DNA of 64,000 nt from Fuerstiella sp. (GTDB lineage Bacteria; Planctomycetota; Planctomycetia; Planctomycetales; Planctomycetaceae), in assembly GCA_022843805.1 (NCBI GenBank), contig JALHMY010000040.1, positions 1 through 64,000 on the forward strand, given 5' to 3'. Below, in pieces: positions 39,401 to 47,714 of this stretch. How positions within the stretch are numbered: the first letter of the stretch is position 1; every line of letters starts with the position of its first letter. A program made the translations under genes and the position numbers. The notes beneath the pieces were generated by a model. It was not told the DNA's origin, did not search any database, and was given only the letters and a program-made list of their open reading frames with translations.

Positions 39401-39603
39401 TCCTGCTCAGCTTTTTCGGCAATCAGAAGCAGCGTTTTCAGGGCAGCGAATTTGCAGACGAAGAAAAGCTCCGCGAACTCTGTGCGGCCGGGCCGGATCA
39501 GAATCCACACATTCAGATCGGTACTTCTCTGGCGGATCTCGCCGCATGGACAGCAACAGCTCGAGTTGTGCTGAATATGGATGAAACGATTACAAAGGAG
39601 TAA
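36421..39603 (+). CDS. PSCyt1-DUF1549-DUF1553 planctomycete cytochrome-like protein
   Basis: 1060 residues. A hydrophobic start (possible signal, FCRMLTISAFCSVLNA) leads to the PSCyt1 domain IDYSRDVRPILAVNCFRCHG, with CxxCH at 48-52. DUF1549 has LLRRLSLDLTGLPPAMADIK, WARHWLDAARYADSDGFE and TIQCTQCHDHKYDP (CxxCH at 351-355). A jelly-roll-like middle (FRLELLNDPNLPHGGPGRSV, TFRLIQMHGGWN) is followed by DUF1553 (NAVNRIWQEYFGVGIVQTAE, SRGSRFRVSGESVRDIFLSA, RSNTPLQALTTLNEELFMDC). The family is a secreted multi-domain protein of unknown reaction. No DUF1501 gene is adjacent; an LRR-like gene follows 15 bp on. Confidence 0.92.
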   Translation: MLEIIAVPGSWKLFCRMLTISAFCSVLNADDKQIDYSRDVRPILAVNCFRCHGADEGHREAMLRLDTFSGATQVNDDHAAVVPGSPDKSELIARITTDNPEHQMPPAETGQKLNDEQIKILKTWIAEGAEYKQHWALSAPKRPDVPALTSDWIRNPIDAFVLKELQKNRLSPAPAADSATLLRRLSLDLTGLPPAMADIKAFNDRLNSRRTADITANASADVLKKTVGEEVERLLASSHFGEKWARHWLDAARYADSDGFEKDKPRFVWFYRDWVVKAMNTDKPYNEFLIEQIAGDLLPDRTQDQLIATGFLRNSMINEEGGVDPEQFRMEAMFDRMDAVGKAMLGLTIQCTQCHDHKYDPLTQSDYYRMFAFLNNSDEAQATVYTDAEQKQRSALLSEIRETERRLQADRPGWADEVHAWAQQLSAHSPDWQIVRPQLDASGGQKHYLLEDGSVLAQGYAPTKHTTDFVVETNLTSLSGFRLELLNDPNLPHGGPGRSVDGLCALSEFQILAAPIGSDSRMSAVRLTAASADVNPPEQELAALYADKSKERRTTGPVTFAIDGNNSTAWGIDVGGGRSNVPRNAVFTPDSPLISQTGFRLTFRLIQMHGGWNSDDNQNNNPGRFRFSVTSQPEPAADPVPPSVRAIAAMSPDDRSEQQRRELFSHWRTTVPEFSQANEEIERLWNSHPRGTTQLVLQERSNRRPTWILTRGDFLKPAEMVEPGVPQVFGSLTDSGNTPDRLKFARWIADKETPTTARNAVNRIWQEYFGVGIVQTAEDFGTQGEYPSHPELLDWLAVELIENQWSQKHIHRLIVNSATYQQSSRVSPEQFAADPQNRLLSRGSRFRVSGESVRDIFLSASGLLNPTVGGPGVYPPAPEFLFLPPASYGPKTWNVVSDQSRFRRAIYTFRFRSVPYPVLETFDTPRGDTACARRNRSNTPLQALTTLNEELFMDCARALAVAALRDRQASDTDRVDFLMLQCVSRNASAEERDILLSFFGNQKQRFQGSEFADEEKLRELCAAGPDQNPHIQIGTSLADLAAWTATARVVLNMDETITKE

Positions 39604-39618
39604 GTGGGAAAGTAACGA

Positions 39619-40695
39619 GTGAATCGAGCCACAAAGAGAATCTGCATTGCACTGATAAGCGCAGTCGTGCTTTCGACGGCCGCGATCGTTTACCAAAAGT
39701 ATGATCGAGTGAGGGATTTCAACGCGCTGATCGAAATCGCGGAGTTTGTGCCGGAGGGCTCGCGACTATACGAACGAGACGGGATAACAATCGAATACGA
39801 GTCCAATGGACGCAGTGCCATGTTTTCAGACTGGACCAGTCTTCGGATTCAGCTGAGCAGGGGAGATATTCCCATGATTGGTCCGCTGTTTGAAAAGGAC
39901 AGTGTCAGAGAGATCACGCTGGTAACAGGTATGAAGTATTCTGATCCGCTTCCCATTCTTCTAAAACAGTCTGACCTGCAGCAGTTTGCGACCTGCAATT
40001 CTCTCGAGGCATTGCATTTAGGTGGCCTGACGATTGATTCGCTGGATATTTCCAGAGTGTTCGGGAATTTGACGCGCCTTGTTGTCGACAGGTGTCGTGT
40101 GCGCGGAACCATTCGAGTGGGGATACATCCGGATCTTGAGTCTTTGGAATACAATGAGTTCGGAGGAAGTTACCCAGATGACCTTGCAGAATGCCTTTCC
40201 GGGGCGCACAGTTTGAATCGAGTGAGTCTCAATGGAGAACCACAGCCTGAAGGTGTCCTTGATGCCTTAGCAGGTATTGCCACTCTACGAGATCTAACAT
40301 TGTCAGGGTGGTCTGTAGATGGAAAATGGCTTCAGGGTTTGTCATGCAGACAACGGCTGATAAGCCTGACACTGCCTGACTTATCGCCCGATGATCACCT
40401 TGCCGGCTTCTTTTCCGAAGCGAAACAACTCCGAATGTTCATCACAGATGCTGGCGCGTTGAGAAGAGAATCCTTGCGGATGTTGTGTGAGTCGGCCCCT
40501 CAGATCGAAATTCTGCTTTTTCGTTCCAGCCATCCTCATCGAGAGGCAGACACGCTCACCGATCTTGAAATTGCAGCGATTAAGAAGTGCACGAGGCTCA
40601 TCGCGCTTCAGTTGCCACGCAGAGCCGTTACCGATGAACAGATCGCAGAGCTCCGTCTCGCGTTTCCATCTGCAAACGTTTCCTTCGCAGAGTAA
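39619..40695 (+). CDS. membrane-anchored LRR-like protein
   Basis: 358 residues. The GTG start has GGGAAAG upstream. One N-terminal anchor (KRICIALISAVVLSTAAIVY) precedes a degenerate leucine-rich series: LEALHLGGLTIDSLDISRVF, LTRLVVDRCRVRGTIRV, LESLEYNEFGG, LNRVSLNGEPQPEG, LRDLTLSGWSVDG and LIALQLPRRAVTDEQIAEL. Planctomycetes encode many such proteins, usually without known function. It is 15 bp after the DUF1549/DUF1553 gene, so the two are probably co-transcribed. No catalytic motif is visible. Confidence 0.7.
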   Translation: MNRATKRICIALISAVVLSTAAIVYQKYDRVRDFNALIEIAEFVPEGSRLYERDGITIEYESNGRSAMFSDWTSLRIQLSRGDIPMIGPLFEKDSVREITLVTGMKYSDPLPILLKQSDLQQFATCNSLEALHLGGLTIDSLDISRVFGNLTRLVVDRCRVRGTIRVGIHPDLESLEYNEFGGSYPDDLAECLSGAHSLNRVSLNGEPQPEGVLDALAGIATLRDLTLSGWSVDGKWLQGLSCRQRLISLTLPDLSPDDHLAGFFSEAKQLRMFITDAGALRRESLRMLCESAPQIEILLFRSSHPHREADTLTDLEIAAIKKCTRLIALQLPRRAVTDEQIAELRLAFPSANVSFAE

Positions 40696-40745
40696 TGTAT
40701 AGGTTCAGAAGGAAACAGAATACGCATGACATTGAGAGCCTCCAC

Positions 40746-40774
40746 GTTTCAGCGTCTCTCCGAGACGCTGAAAC
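40746..40774. repeat. perfect 13-bp-arm palindrome
   Basis: GTTTCAGCGTCTC, loop TCC, GAGACGCTGAAAC. It lies 50 bp after the LRR-like gene. The core GTCTC/GAGAC is shared with the palindrome at 40849. There is no T-run, so it is not a typical intrinsic terminator. Confidence 0.75.
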
Positions 40775-40848
40775 CAGCATGTCAGTTTCCGTCCCCGCCG
40801 TGTGACTTGCCGTCTCTTCTTGTATTTTGCCGTTGAGGCGGGTGAATC

Positions 40849-40869
40849 GCGAGTCTCGGAGAGACTCGC
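40849..40869. repeat. 9-bp-arm palindrome sharing the GTCTC/GAGAC core
   Basis: GCGAGTCTC, loop GGA, GAGACTCGC. It is 75 bp after the palindrome at 40746. Loops are TCC and GGA, reverse complements, so the two elements look like related halves in opposite orientation. Confidence 0.7.
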
Positions 40870-40956
40870 CTACGTGGCGCCACAGGAATGCTTGTTGGCT
40901 GACCGGATGAATGAAGAAGAATCGTTCACAGTCAATGAGGAAGATCGACTGTGATG

Positions 40957-41268
40957 TCATCCAAACAACCGAATCAGGACCGCAATTAATGCGACGGCCC
41001 AGATGACGGCAACGAAACAAATTGCGGATGTCAGGGATCCGCGTCGGCTGCGGAAGTCCTCCGGGATCAGCATCAGTCCCATCGTCAGCCCAATTGCGGG
41101 AACCAGCGCCATCAGGGTTTCAGTGATCACAGAAGGGAACAACCTTATAACGATAAAGCTGGCCACCAGCGGAATCGCCATAGCAATACCGGCCTGATGA
41201 TGTCGACGATTCCATGTCTCCAGAATCGCGCTGGCTTCTTTAAGACACTCCACTTCAGACTTGCTCAT
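40957..41268 (-). CDS. small three-TM membrane protein, unknown
   Basis: 103 residues. An N-terminal amphipathic, Glu-rich segment (MSKSEVECLKEASAILETWN) precedes helices at GIAMAIPLVASFIVIRLF, LMALVPAIGLTMGLMLIPE and AICFVAVIWAVALIAVLIR. Composition is a normal membrane protein. I do not recognise a family. It lies downstream, on the same strand, of the DUF1559/lipoprotein pair. Confidence 0.6.
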   Translation of the reverse strand: MSKSEVECLKEASAILETWNRRHHQAGIAMAIPLVASFIVIRLFPSVITETLMALVPAIGLTMGLMLIPEDFRSRRGSLTSAICFVAVIWAVALIAVLIRLFG

Positions 41269-41424
41269 CGCATTGCCTTTCCGCTTATGGTTAGTGCCAC
41301 ACCGAACGACTTTGCTCAGCGACCGCTGTTCGCCCCAATCCGGCTTTACGCCGGTTGAGCGCTGGTTTGGAAACTAACGATACGCCACAAATAAAACCGT
41401 CCCCGCCCGGCTTGCCCAAATGGC

Positions 41425-41919
41425 TTATTCCAGCGTTAACGGTGCGCTGTACGCGATGGGTCGATTCTTCGCCGCAAAAGCAGCGATCTGCCACTTGTCG
41501 CCCGGACTCTGCGGCGCCGGAAGTTCGGCTTTTATAATCCACCCGGTCTTCGTCTCCTTGAATTCCTTTGCGATGGTGCTGTTTCCAGTGACTGGTGTCC
41601 CGTCAGAAAGAAAAATTAAATAAGACACTGAGGCGTGTGCACCCCCATCGGCAAACTCCTTTCGTTCAAGCTTCGGAAGATGAATCTCGATGGTGGTTGA
41701 ACTTCCAACGGGGATTTTCGTCGAACTGTTCTCTTCGATTGTCATTCCGTTGACGATGAAAATACCGTCGGTCGTCATAACCGCCTTGTCCGGCTTCCAC
41801 GCGTTGGCCGGGATTGTGACAGAATCAACAACCCGTGTGGGGCCTGAACTGATGTTCGAATCTCCCCCGCAGCCGCAAAAGGAAAACAACGTTGCTAGAG
41901 TTGTCAGAGTTTTCCACAT
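41425..41919 (-). CDS. small lipoprotein paired with DUF1559 protein
   Basis: About 164 residues. MWKTLTTLATLFSFCGCGG is a lipoprotein signal ending in a Cys-rich CGCGG as in many planctomycete lipoproteins. The rest is beta-rich (SVTIPANAWKPDKAVMTTDG, SSTTIEIHLPKLERKEFADG, TPVTGNSTIAKEFKETKTG). The ATG at 41919 has GGGA 9 bases upstream and follows the DUF1559 stop almost directly. The same gene order appears at 52928-54460. Function is unknown. Confidence 0.72.
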   Translation of the reverse strand: MWKTLTTLATLFSFCGCGGDSNISSGPTRVVDSVTIPANAWKPDKAVMTTDGIFIVNGMTIEENSSTKIPVGSSTTIEIHLPKLERKEFADGGAHASVSYLIFLSDGTPVTGNSTIAKEFKETKTGWIIKAELPAPQSPGDKWQIAAFAAKNRPIAYSAPLTLE

Positions 41920-41921
41920 CT

Positions 41922-42854
41922 TCAATAATCCCACACTGATTTTGAATCGTCCCTTGCACCCAGTTGGCGCCAGACTTCGATGTCGATTGAAGTTGACGTG
42001 AACTGCACTCGACCATCTGCCATCAGCAGATTGACACCGTCGGAATGATTCGATCGCGGGGTCGCGATCATGGTCTGCGTCCCTCCCGTTGAGGACTTAC
42101 AGCTGTTTTGTCCCGGAGTCAAAACATGGCTGTAAACCGTGACTGGATAACCTGGCGACATCCACCCTACCCCCATGTAGCTTCCCGGGAAGTTTCCCAG
42201 AGGTTTTCTTGCGGCACAGGCTGGCACAAATTGCTGCTTCCATTCCTCAAGTGTCGCCACTGGTGAATCAAGATGTTCAATCGGATGTTTTCCCCAGCCA
42301 GAAAGGAATTCGCATACGGCCGCGGTATTCGAAAGGCCATCAACAAATGCTCCGGTTGTCGCCGGCTTTCGCGAGATCGTTCCATTCTCACTCAAATGGA
42401 ATCCCGACCCGGAGTTCCCAAGGTAACTCGTATTGTGAGCTTCGACATCAGGATCCATCGGACATTGAAACATGCGGACCGGCGTCTTCTGAAGTTCATC
42501 CAGCACTGAAACCGAATCACCAGTCCAACAGTTGACTCCGGCCTCTCGAATCTTCGTATGCAATGACTCCTGCTCGATCATTGGAAGAATCTCCACGAGC
42601 CACGAGAAGCACTTGTTGTTATCCGAAGGAAACTTCTGATGTGCGGCGAGGTACTGGTGCAGGGCGATCCCCAGTTGCCGTTGCCGATCGGTGCAATCCA
42701 GTCTCCGTGCGGTGTTGCGTGCCACCTGCACAGCGGGAATCAACAGAGAAAGCAGAAGTGAAACGACGGCAATAACGATTAAAACTTCCACCGCCGTAAG
42801 GCCCGCCCGCACTTTCGGGACAGAAACCGAAGTGAGATTCTGAGAAAGCTTCAT
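41922..42854 (-). CDS. DUF1559 prepilin-like protein (H-X9-DG type)
   Basis: 310 residues. The prepilin-type N-terminus GLTAVEVLIVIAVVSLLLSL would be cleaved and methylated by a type IV prepilin peptidase: G before the processed residue and E at +5. DUF1559 follows (TARRLDCTDRQRQLGIALHQ, LSNTAAVCEFLSG). The terminal HSDGVNLLMADGRV gives the H-X9-DG pattern. These surface or pseudopilin-like proteins are expanded in planctomycetes. The lipoprotein gene follows immediately. A good sigma-70 promoter lies at 42914-42942. Confidence 0.85.
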   Translation of the reverse strand: MKLSQNLTSVSVPKVRAGLTAVEVLIVIAVVSLLLSLLIPAVQVARNTARRLDCTDRQRQLGIALHQYLAAHQKFPSDNNKCFSWLVEILPMIEQESLHTKIREAGVNCWTGDSVSVLDELQKTPVRMFQCPMDPDVEAHNTSYLGNSGSGFHLSENGTISRKPATTGAFVDGLSNTAAVCEFLSGWGKHPIEHLDSPVATLEEWKQQFVPACAARKPLGNFPGSYMGVGWMSPGYPVTVYSHVLTPGQNSCKSSTGGTQTMIATPRSNHSDGVNLLMADGRVQFTSTSIDIEVWRQLGARDDSKSVWDY

Positions 42855-42913
42855 TCGTCTTTTCCCCCTCCTCGTCTCACGGGATCCAAGCGCTCAGTAC
42901 GCATGATAATAGT

Positions 42914-42942
42914 ATATTACAATACAGGTGATCAAACGTCAA
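42914..42942 (-). promoter_or_regulatory. sigma-70-type promoter for the DUF1559/lipoprotein operon
   Basis: On the minus strand TTGACG (42937-42942) is followed by a 17-base spacer and TAATAT (42914-42919). The expected start near 42907 is about 50 bp ahead of the ATG at 42854. Confidence 0.5.
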
Positions 42943-43320
42943 TGTTGTCATGAAGTTCGTCTCTCAGGCCAAATTCGGTCGACGAAGCCATTTACATTGA
43001 AGAACACCACGTTTCGCATTTCACCTTCCGGTAGGGTTCATGTTCGACGAAATCGTTAGAACCGCACCGTCGAGCCGGTCAACCCGGAAGCGCATGATCG
43101 AGAGGAAACTGTTCAGTGGATGTGCAAACTGCCTCGGCACAGTCGACGGTCGTCGGATGTGGCCTGAGTTATCCGAAGTGACTGAGCCCGAAGGTTGAGA
43201 GCTCGGGCACGATTGCCGTCAGACTTCGGAAATCTGAAAATTGTGTGAGGCGCGGCGGCCGCATGGTTCGCTTATCAGAAGGAACCGCCGACGCCCTCAA
43301 ACTGATGGAGAATGTCTGTC
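42943..43320. other. divergent intergenic region
   Basis: About 380 bp between the minus-strand DUF1559 promoter and the kinase gene. No coding frame or structured element was recognised; it should contain the kinase promoter. Confidence 0.4.
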
Positions 43321-46300
43321 ATGCCCAGCATCGACCCCAAAGCCGAATCGTTGTTCGCCGCCGCAGCAAAACTGGCTGGAGAAGCTCGAAAGGCATTGCT
43401 TGATCGGGAATGCGCTGGCCAGGAAGATCTTCGAGGACAACTGGAGGGGCTGCTGCGTGCTCATGACCGCGTCAATCAACCGATCGACCGTCCCGCGGTC
43501 CGGCAGGACAGACTTGAGGCAACATGTCTCGCCGATGCTCAGGCGGTTGGCACGGTCATCGCTGGCCGGTACAAACTCCTCGAGCAGATTGGCGAAGGGG
43601 GTATGGGCACTGTCTGGGTAGCCGAACAAACCGAACCGGTGAAACGCAAGGTAGCTTTGAAGCTGATCAAGGCCGGGATGGATTCGAAGGCGGTTTTGGC
43701 CCGGTTTGAAGCGGAACGTCAGGCGCTCGCCATGATGGATCACCCCAATATCGCCAAAGTACTCGACGGCGGGCTGACTGATGTTGGGCGCCCCTACTTC
43801 GTGATGGAGTATGTCAAGGGGGTGCCGATCACAGAGTATTGTGATGCCCTGAAGCTGAGTGTCCCGGAGCGACTGGATCTCTTTGTTCAGGTCTGCTCTG
43901 CGGTGCAACATGCGCATCAGAAAGGGATCATTCACCGCGATCTGAAGCCATCGAACATTCTGGTTGCTCCCTACGACGACAGACCGGTTCCCAAGGTGAT
44001 CGACTTTGGCCTCGCCAAAGCTCTGCATCAGCGGCTCACCGACCGCACGTTGCACACCGCCCATGAAACAGTGATCGGCACGCCGCTGTACATGTCGCCC
44101 GAACAGGCTCAGCTCAACAACCTTGATGTCGACACGCGTTCGGATGTGTATTCATTGGGAGTGTTGCTGTATGAACTTCTAACCGGTACCACTCCGATCG
44201 AGAAAGCGAGGTTTAGGGAAGCCGCGTGGGATGAAGTCCGTCGGATCATCCGCGAGGAAGAGCCACCGCGACCAAGTACCCGTATCAGTTCCACAGCGAT
44301 GCTTCCTTCCCTCGCTGCATGTCGGCAAGCAGATCTGTCCAGGTTAACGCAACAAGTCCGCGGCGAGCTGGATTGGATCGCGATGAAAGCATTGGACAAG
44401 GAACGGACTCGCCGCTATGACACCGCGATTGGTTTGGCGAAAGACGTTCAGCGCTATTTGAAAGGAGATACAGTCGAGGCCTGCCCGCCGAGCCTTGGGT
44501 ACCGTCTGAAAAAGGCGTACCGGCGGAACAAGCCTGTTGTTCTGGTGACGGCGGCGTTCGTCGGACTGATCACGGGGGCCGCGGTTATGGGAGCTGTGCT
44601 GGCGGTGCGGGCAGAGCAGGCTCGACAAGGTGAGATTGCCGAGCGAAGGAAGGCCGAGCAGCGGGAAGCAGAAGCCCATGAGCAGCGAGCTCTCGCCATG
44701 CGCGAACAACAGCGAGCCGAACAGGAGAAACAGAGGGCGGAGCAGGAGAAACAGAGGGCGGAAGAAGAGAAGCGGTCGGCTGAAGCTGTCAGGGCGTTTC
44801 TGCAGGATGATTTACTGCGGCAGGCAGACATCATGAAGCAGGCGGAGTCACTGCCACGAACCGGCGGCGACTTTGAGATAAAGCTGAATCCCACCATTAA
44901 TGAACTGCTCGACCGGGCGGCTGCCCAGCTCTCTGAGGAACGGATCGAGCAAAAATTTCCGAATCTGCCATTCGTGCAGGCCGAGGTACTGCACGCCGTT
45001 GCCTCCGCATACGCCGGCATCGGACAGAACGAGAAGGCAAGGCCATTAATCGACCGTGCTGTTCCACTTTACTTCGCATCCCGCGGACCTGATGATCGTG
45101 CAACCCTCGCCAGCCGCGTCACTCAGGCAGGAATTTGCCGTGGCATGGATGGTCGTGAAAAAGGTGAGCAGATGCTGGCGGCTGTCGCTGATGATTGCCG
45201 CCGAGTGCTTGGCCCTCGCGATCGTATGGGATTCGATGCAGCCATCTGGTATGGACGATCACTGGCTATGGGCAGCCCCTCTGAGGCAATCCCCTATCTG
45301 CAGAAACTGAAGGCAGAAGGCATCGATTCCTACGGTGGTGAAGACAATCTGACGATTCTTGCCGCTGGCCATCTGGCGATGGCCTACAGGCTGGCTGGCC
45401 GAATTCCCGAAGCAATCCGGGAGATGGAGGAGTTGCTGGAGAAGATTCGAAATGCAGGGGTTCGGCCTGATTATCCGTGGTTCGACGCCGGATTCGGCGA
45501 GCTGGCCGATGCGTACAATGCCAGCAATCGCCCCGACAAAGCCATCGAGGTGTGGCGAGAAGTGATCAGACAGTGGGAGCTGCGTGGTCAGCCGTTTCAC
45601 CACAGAACCTGGTTCGCTCGACACGAGATCGGCCTGTTACACGCCCGCAAGGGAGAAACCGAAATCGCTCTTCAGCTATTCAAAGAAAACGTGCAGGCGG
45701 CCCCTTTGCCACCGTTCGTGATGCTTTCCAACTATGAAGCCAAACGGATGGCGATCACGCTCGGGCGCGAGGATGATGCCCTTGTGTTTGCCCGCTCCGG
45801 CCTGGCCGCCATGCTCAGCGGGCAACCCAATCTGCGCAACTGGTACACCGGCATGGCACGCCTTCAGGTAGGTGAACTGTTATTGAAGCGGAAGGAATAC
45901 GCAGAAGCCGAGCCGCTTCTTCTGGCCGCTGTCGCCGATCTGGTCGAGTTTCATAATGCCCGCGCAACTTTTGATCAGGGCGGGATGGCTGCCGCAGCCC
46001 ATCGGGCACTCGCTGAGTTATATACCATGACGAACCGTCCGGCTGACGCGACCCGGATCCGAGCCAGCCATGCAGAGTTGGCTGCAGGCGGCAAAATCTC
46101 AGGAGGAATGCCGTGGGACGCATATAGGGCCGGCGATTACGAACTCGCCGCCAGGATTTTTGAAACGGAGGCGAACACTGCCTTAAGTGCCGAGAACAAG
46201 AGCAAAGCCTATCATGGTCTGTTCCTGTCGGAACAAAAACTCGGTCGGGTGGACGATGCCCGAAAGCACGCTCAATCCGCCATTGATGTGATCGTCACAG

Positions 46301-46791
46301 CCCGCGGCCCAAAGCACCGCAGCTACCAGCTTGGAAAGGCTCGTTCAGCCCTCGGAGTCCTTCTGTGCGAACTGAAGGAACCGCTTGCAGCTGAACCGCA
46401 TCTGCTCGAAGGATGTCGCGAAGTGGCTGACCACGCCGATCAGATCCCTGCCTATGACTATCCACATCGGGTTGATGCTTTCGTCTGGCTCATCCACATT
46501 CTCGAGCAGTCGAACCGTTCTGCTGAAGCTGAAAAATGGGTTCTCGAGTGGCAGCAGATTTTCGGTGGATTGCTGCAAAAGACATTGGTCGGTGGCAAGC
46601 TCTCTCCTGCTGCCGTAAAGCTGGTCGAGCAATCGGTGCTGATGAATGTCTCTGTCGCCCGACACGATGAAGCCCTTGCGCTCTTCCACGACGTAAACGC
46701 CAAATACCAGCCAGCCGACAAGGCAACCGCGGATGCATGGCTGACGCTGTCTGAGACAGAAAAATGGAAAACGCTATGCGATCGGAAATGA
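43321..46791 (+). CDS. Ser/Thr protein kinase with TM helix, coiled coil and TPR repeats
   Basis: About 1156 residues. The Pkn-type kinase domain has GEGGMGTVW, the ATP lysine in VALKLIKAGM (K114), HRDLKPSN (205-212), DFGLAK (228-233) and GTPLYMSPEQA. Helix about 403-425 (VVLVTAAFVGLITGAAVMGA) is followed by an AEQEKQR heptad coil that repeats in tandem, then TPR-like segments to the end. The kinase is cytoplasmic and the TPRs extracytoplasmic. The ATG at 43321 is preferred because GGAG lies 10 bases upstream; an ATG 9 bases earlier is too close to it. The stop overlaps the ECF sigma gene start as ATGA. Confidence 0.92.
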   Translation: MPSIDPKAESLFAAAAKLAGEARKALLDRECAGQEDLRGQLEGLLRAHDRVNQPIDRPAVRQDRLEATCLADAQAVGTVIAGRYKLLEQIGEGGMGTVWVAEQTEPVKRKVALKLIKAGMDSKAVLARFEAERQALAMMDHPNIAKVLDGGLTDVGRPYFVMEYVKGVPITEYCDALKLSVPERLDLFVQVCSAVQHAHQKGIIHRDLKPSNILVAPYDDRPVPKVIDFGLAKALHQRLTDRTLHTAHETVIGTPLYMSPEQAQLNNLDVDTRSDVYSLGVLLYELLTGTTPIEKARFREAAWDEVRRIIREEEPPRPSTRISSTAMLPSLAACRQADLSRLTQQVRGELDWIAMKALDKERTRRYDTAIGLAKDVQRYLKGDTVEACPPSLGYRLKKAYRRNKPVVLVTAAFVGLITGAAVMGAVLAVRAEQARQGEIAERRKAEQREAEAHEQRALAMREQQRAEQEKQRAEQEKQRAEEEKRSAEAVRAFLQDDLLRQADIMKQAESLPRTGGDFEIKLNPTINELLDRAAAQLSEERIEQKFPNLPFVQAEVLHAVASAYAGIGQNEKARPLIDRAVPLYFASRGPDDRATLASRVTQAGICRGMDGREKGEQMLAAVADDCRRVLGPRDRMGFDAAIWYGRSLAMGSPSEAIPYLQKLKAEGIDSYGGEDNLTILAAGHLAMAYRLAGRIPEAIREMEELLEKIRNAGVRPDYPWFDAGFGELADAYNASNRPDKAIEVWREVIRQWELRGQPFHHRTWFARHEIGLLHARKGETEIALQLFKENVQAAPLPPFVMLSNYEAKRMAITLGREDDALVFARSGLAAMLSGQPNLRNWYTGMARLQVGELLLKRKEYAEAEPLLLAAVADLVEFHNARATFDQGGMAAAAHRALAELYTMTNRPADATRIRASHAELAAGGKISGGMPWDAYRAGDYELAARIFETEANTALSAENKSKAYHGLFLSEQKLGRVDDARKHAQSAIDVIVTARGPKHRSYQLGKARSALGVLLCELKEPLAAEPHLLEGCREVADHADQIPAYDYPHRVDAFVWLIHILEQSNRSAEAEKWVLEWQQIFGGLLQKTLVGGKLSPAAVKLVEQSVLMNVSVARHDEALALFHDVNAKYQPADKATADAWLTLSETEKWKTLCDRK

Positions 46792-47339
46792 CCCCGATGA
46801 CACGACTTCTCGAAGCAGCGCAACAGGGCGATCAACAGGCCGCCGCGGAGCTCCTGCCGCGCGTCTACGACGAACTTCGCATGCTGGCGGCCGCACGAAT
46901 GGCGCAGGAAAAGCCGGGGCAGACGCTCGACGCGACTGCTCTGGTCCATGAGGCGTATCTGAAGCTGGTCGGCGATCGTAACTTCAATGATCGCTGCCAT
47001 TTTTTTCGAGTTGCAGCTGAGGCGATGCGTCAAATCCTCATCGATCGAGCCCGACGACGACGAAGCGAGCGGCATGGGGGCGGTCGTGAACGGGTCAGCC
47101 TGTCCGACGTGGCGAGTTATGCGGAAACGCCCCCTGACGAGCTGCTCACCCTGGATGAAGCCCTGACGCGATTCACCGAGATTGATCCGCAAAAGGCGGA
47201 ACTGGTCAAGTTGCGATATTTTGTGGGGTTGTCTGAACAGGATGCAGCCCAGGCGCTGGGAATCTCCAGAGCCACCGCCAGCCGGTACTGGATGTTTGCC
47301 CGTGCCTGGTTGATTCAGGCGATGGAATCCGGTTCGTAA
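46788..47339 (+). CDS. ECF-type sigma factor (TIGR02999-like)
   Basis: About 183 residues. Sigma region 2 includes LLEAAQQGDQQAAAELLPRV, LRMLAAARMAQEKPGQTLDA, TALVHEAYLKLVG and FFRVAAEAMRQILIDRARRR. Region 4 includes PQKAELVKLRYFVGLSEQDA, AQALGISRATASRYWMFARA. This subfamily is expanded in planctomycetes. The ATG at 46788 overlaps the kinase stop as ATGA and yields the usual MTPMTRLLEAAQ start; earlier in-frame ATGs at 46764 and 46776 lie inside the kinase gene. Coupling suggests the sigma factor and kinase work in one pathway. Confidence 0.9.
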   Translation: MTPMTRLLEAAQQGDQQAAAELLPRVYDELRMLAAARMAQEKPGQTLDATALVHEAYLKLVGDRNFNDRCHFFRVAAEAMRQILIDRARRRRSERHGGGRERVSLSDVASYAETPPDELLTLDEALTRFTEIDPQKAELVKLRYFVGLSEQDAAQALGISRATASRYWMFARAWLIQAMESGS

Positions 47340-47714
47340 GCCTTCGATCGCACGGATTCGGTCAAGAGTGTTTGCTCGGCAGGTTCAACTGCGCGGTCCT
47401 TGCCGAGCCGCTGGAACTGGAACTGGAACGACGTTTTCCATAGTCTTGCCTGGAGTAGAAAGCTTGACGCTTATTGCATTCGACTACCTGTCCTGAGCCG
47501 CGGGGGAATCGTGGCGGGACGCTGAAGAACGGCTACCGAATCGCGGGTGTGAAACTGAGCCCTGATGGTTCCCAGCCGGCCCTCTTACGGAGATGAACCG
47601 TGTTACAGAGGTGAACCGTGGTCGTTTAGGTGCCCGGACGCTACAATTTTTCCATGCCGGCGACGGCCAGAAAATGGTTTGCAGCAACCACAACTCATCA
47701 TTGACGAGACACAC
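47340..47714. other. intergenic, nothing recognised
   Basis: 375 bp between the sigma gene and the Rpn nuclease gene. It contains a GGAACTGGAACTGGAACG triplication at about 47410, but I see no gene or strong hairpin. Confidence 0.35.

Noticed and set aside
44700-44775. Tandem 21-bp direct repeats.
   Set aside because: They encode the AEQEKQR coiled-coil repeats of the kinase linker and are explained by the protein.
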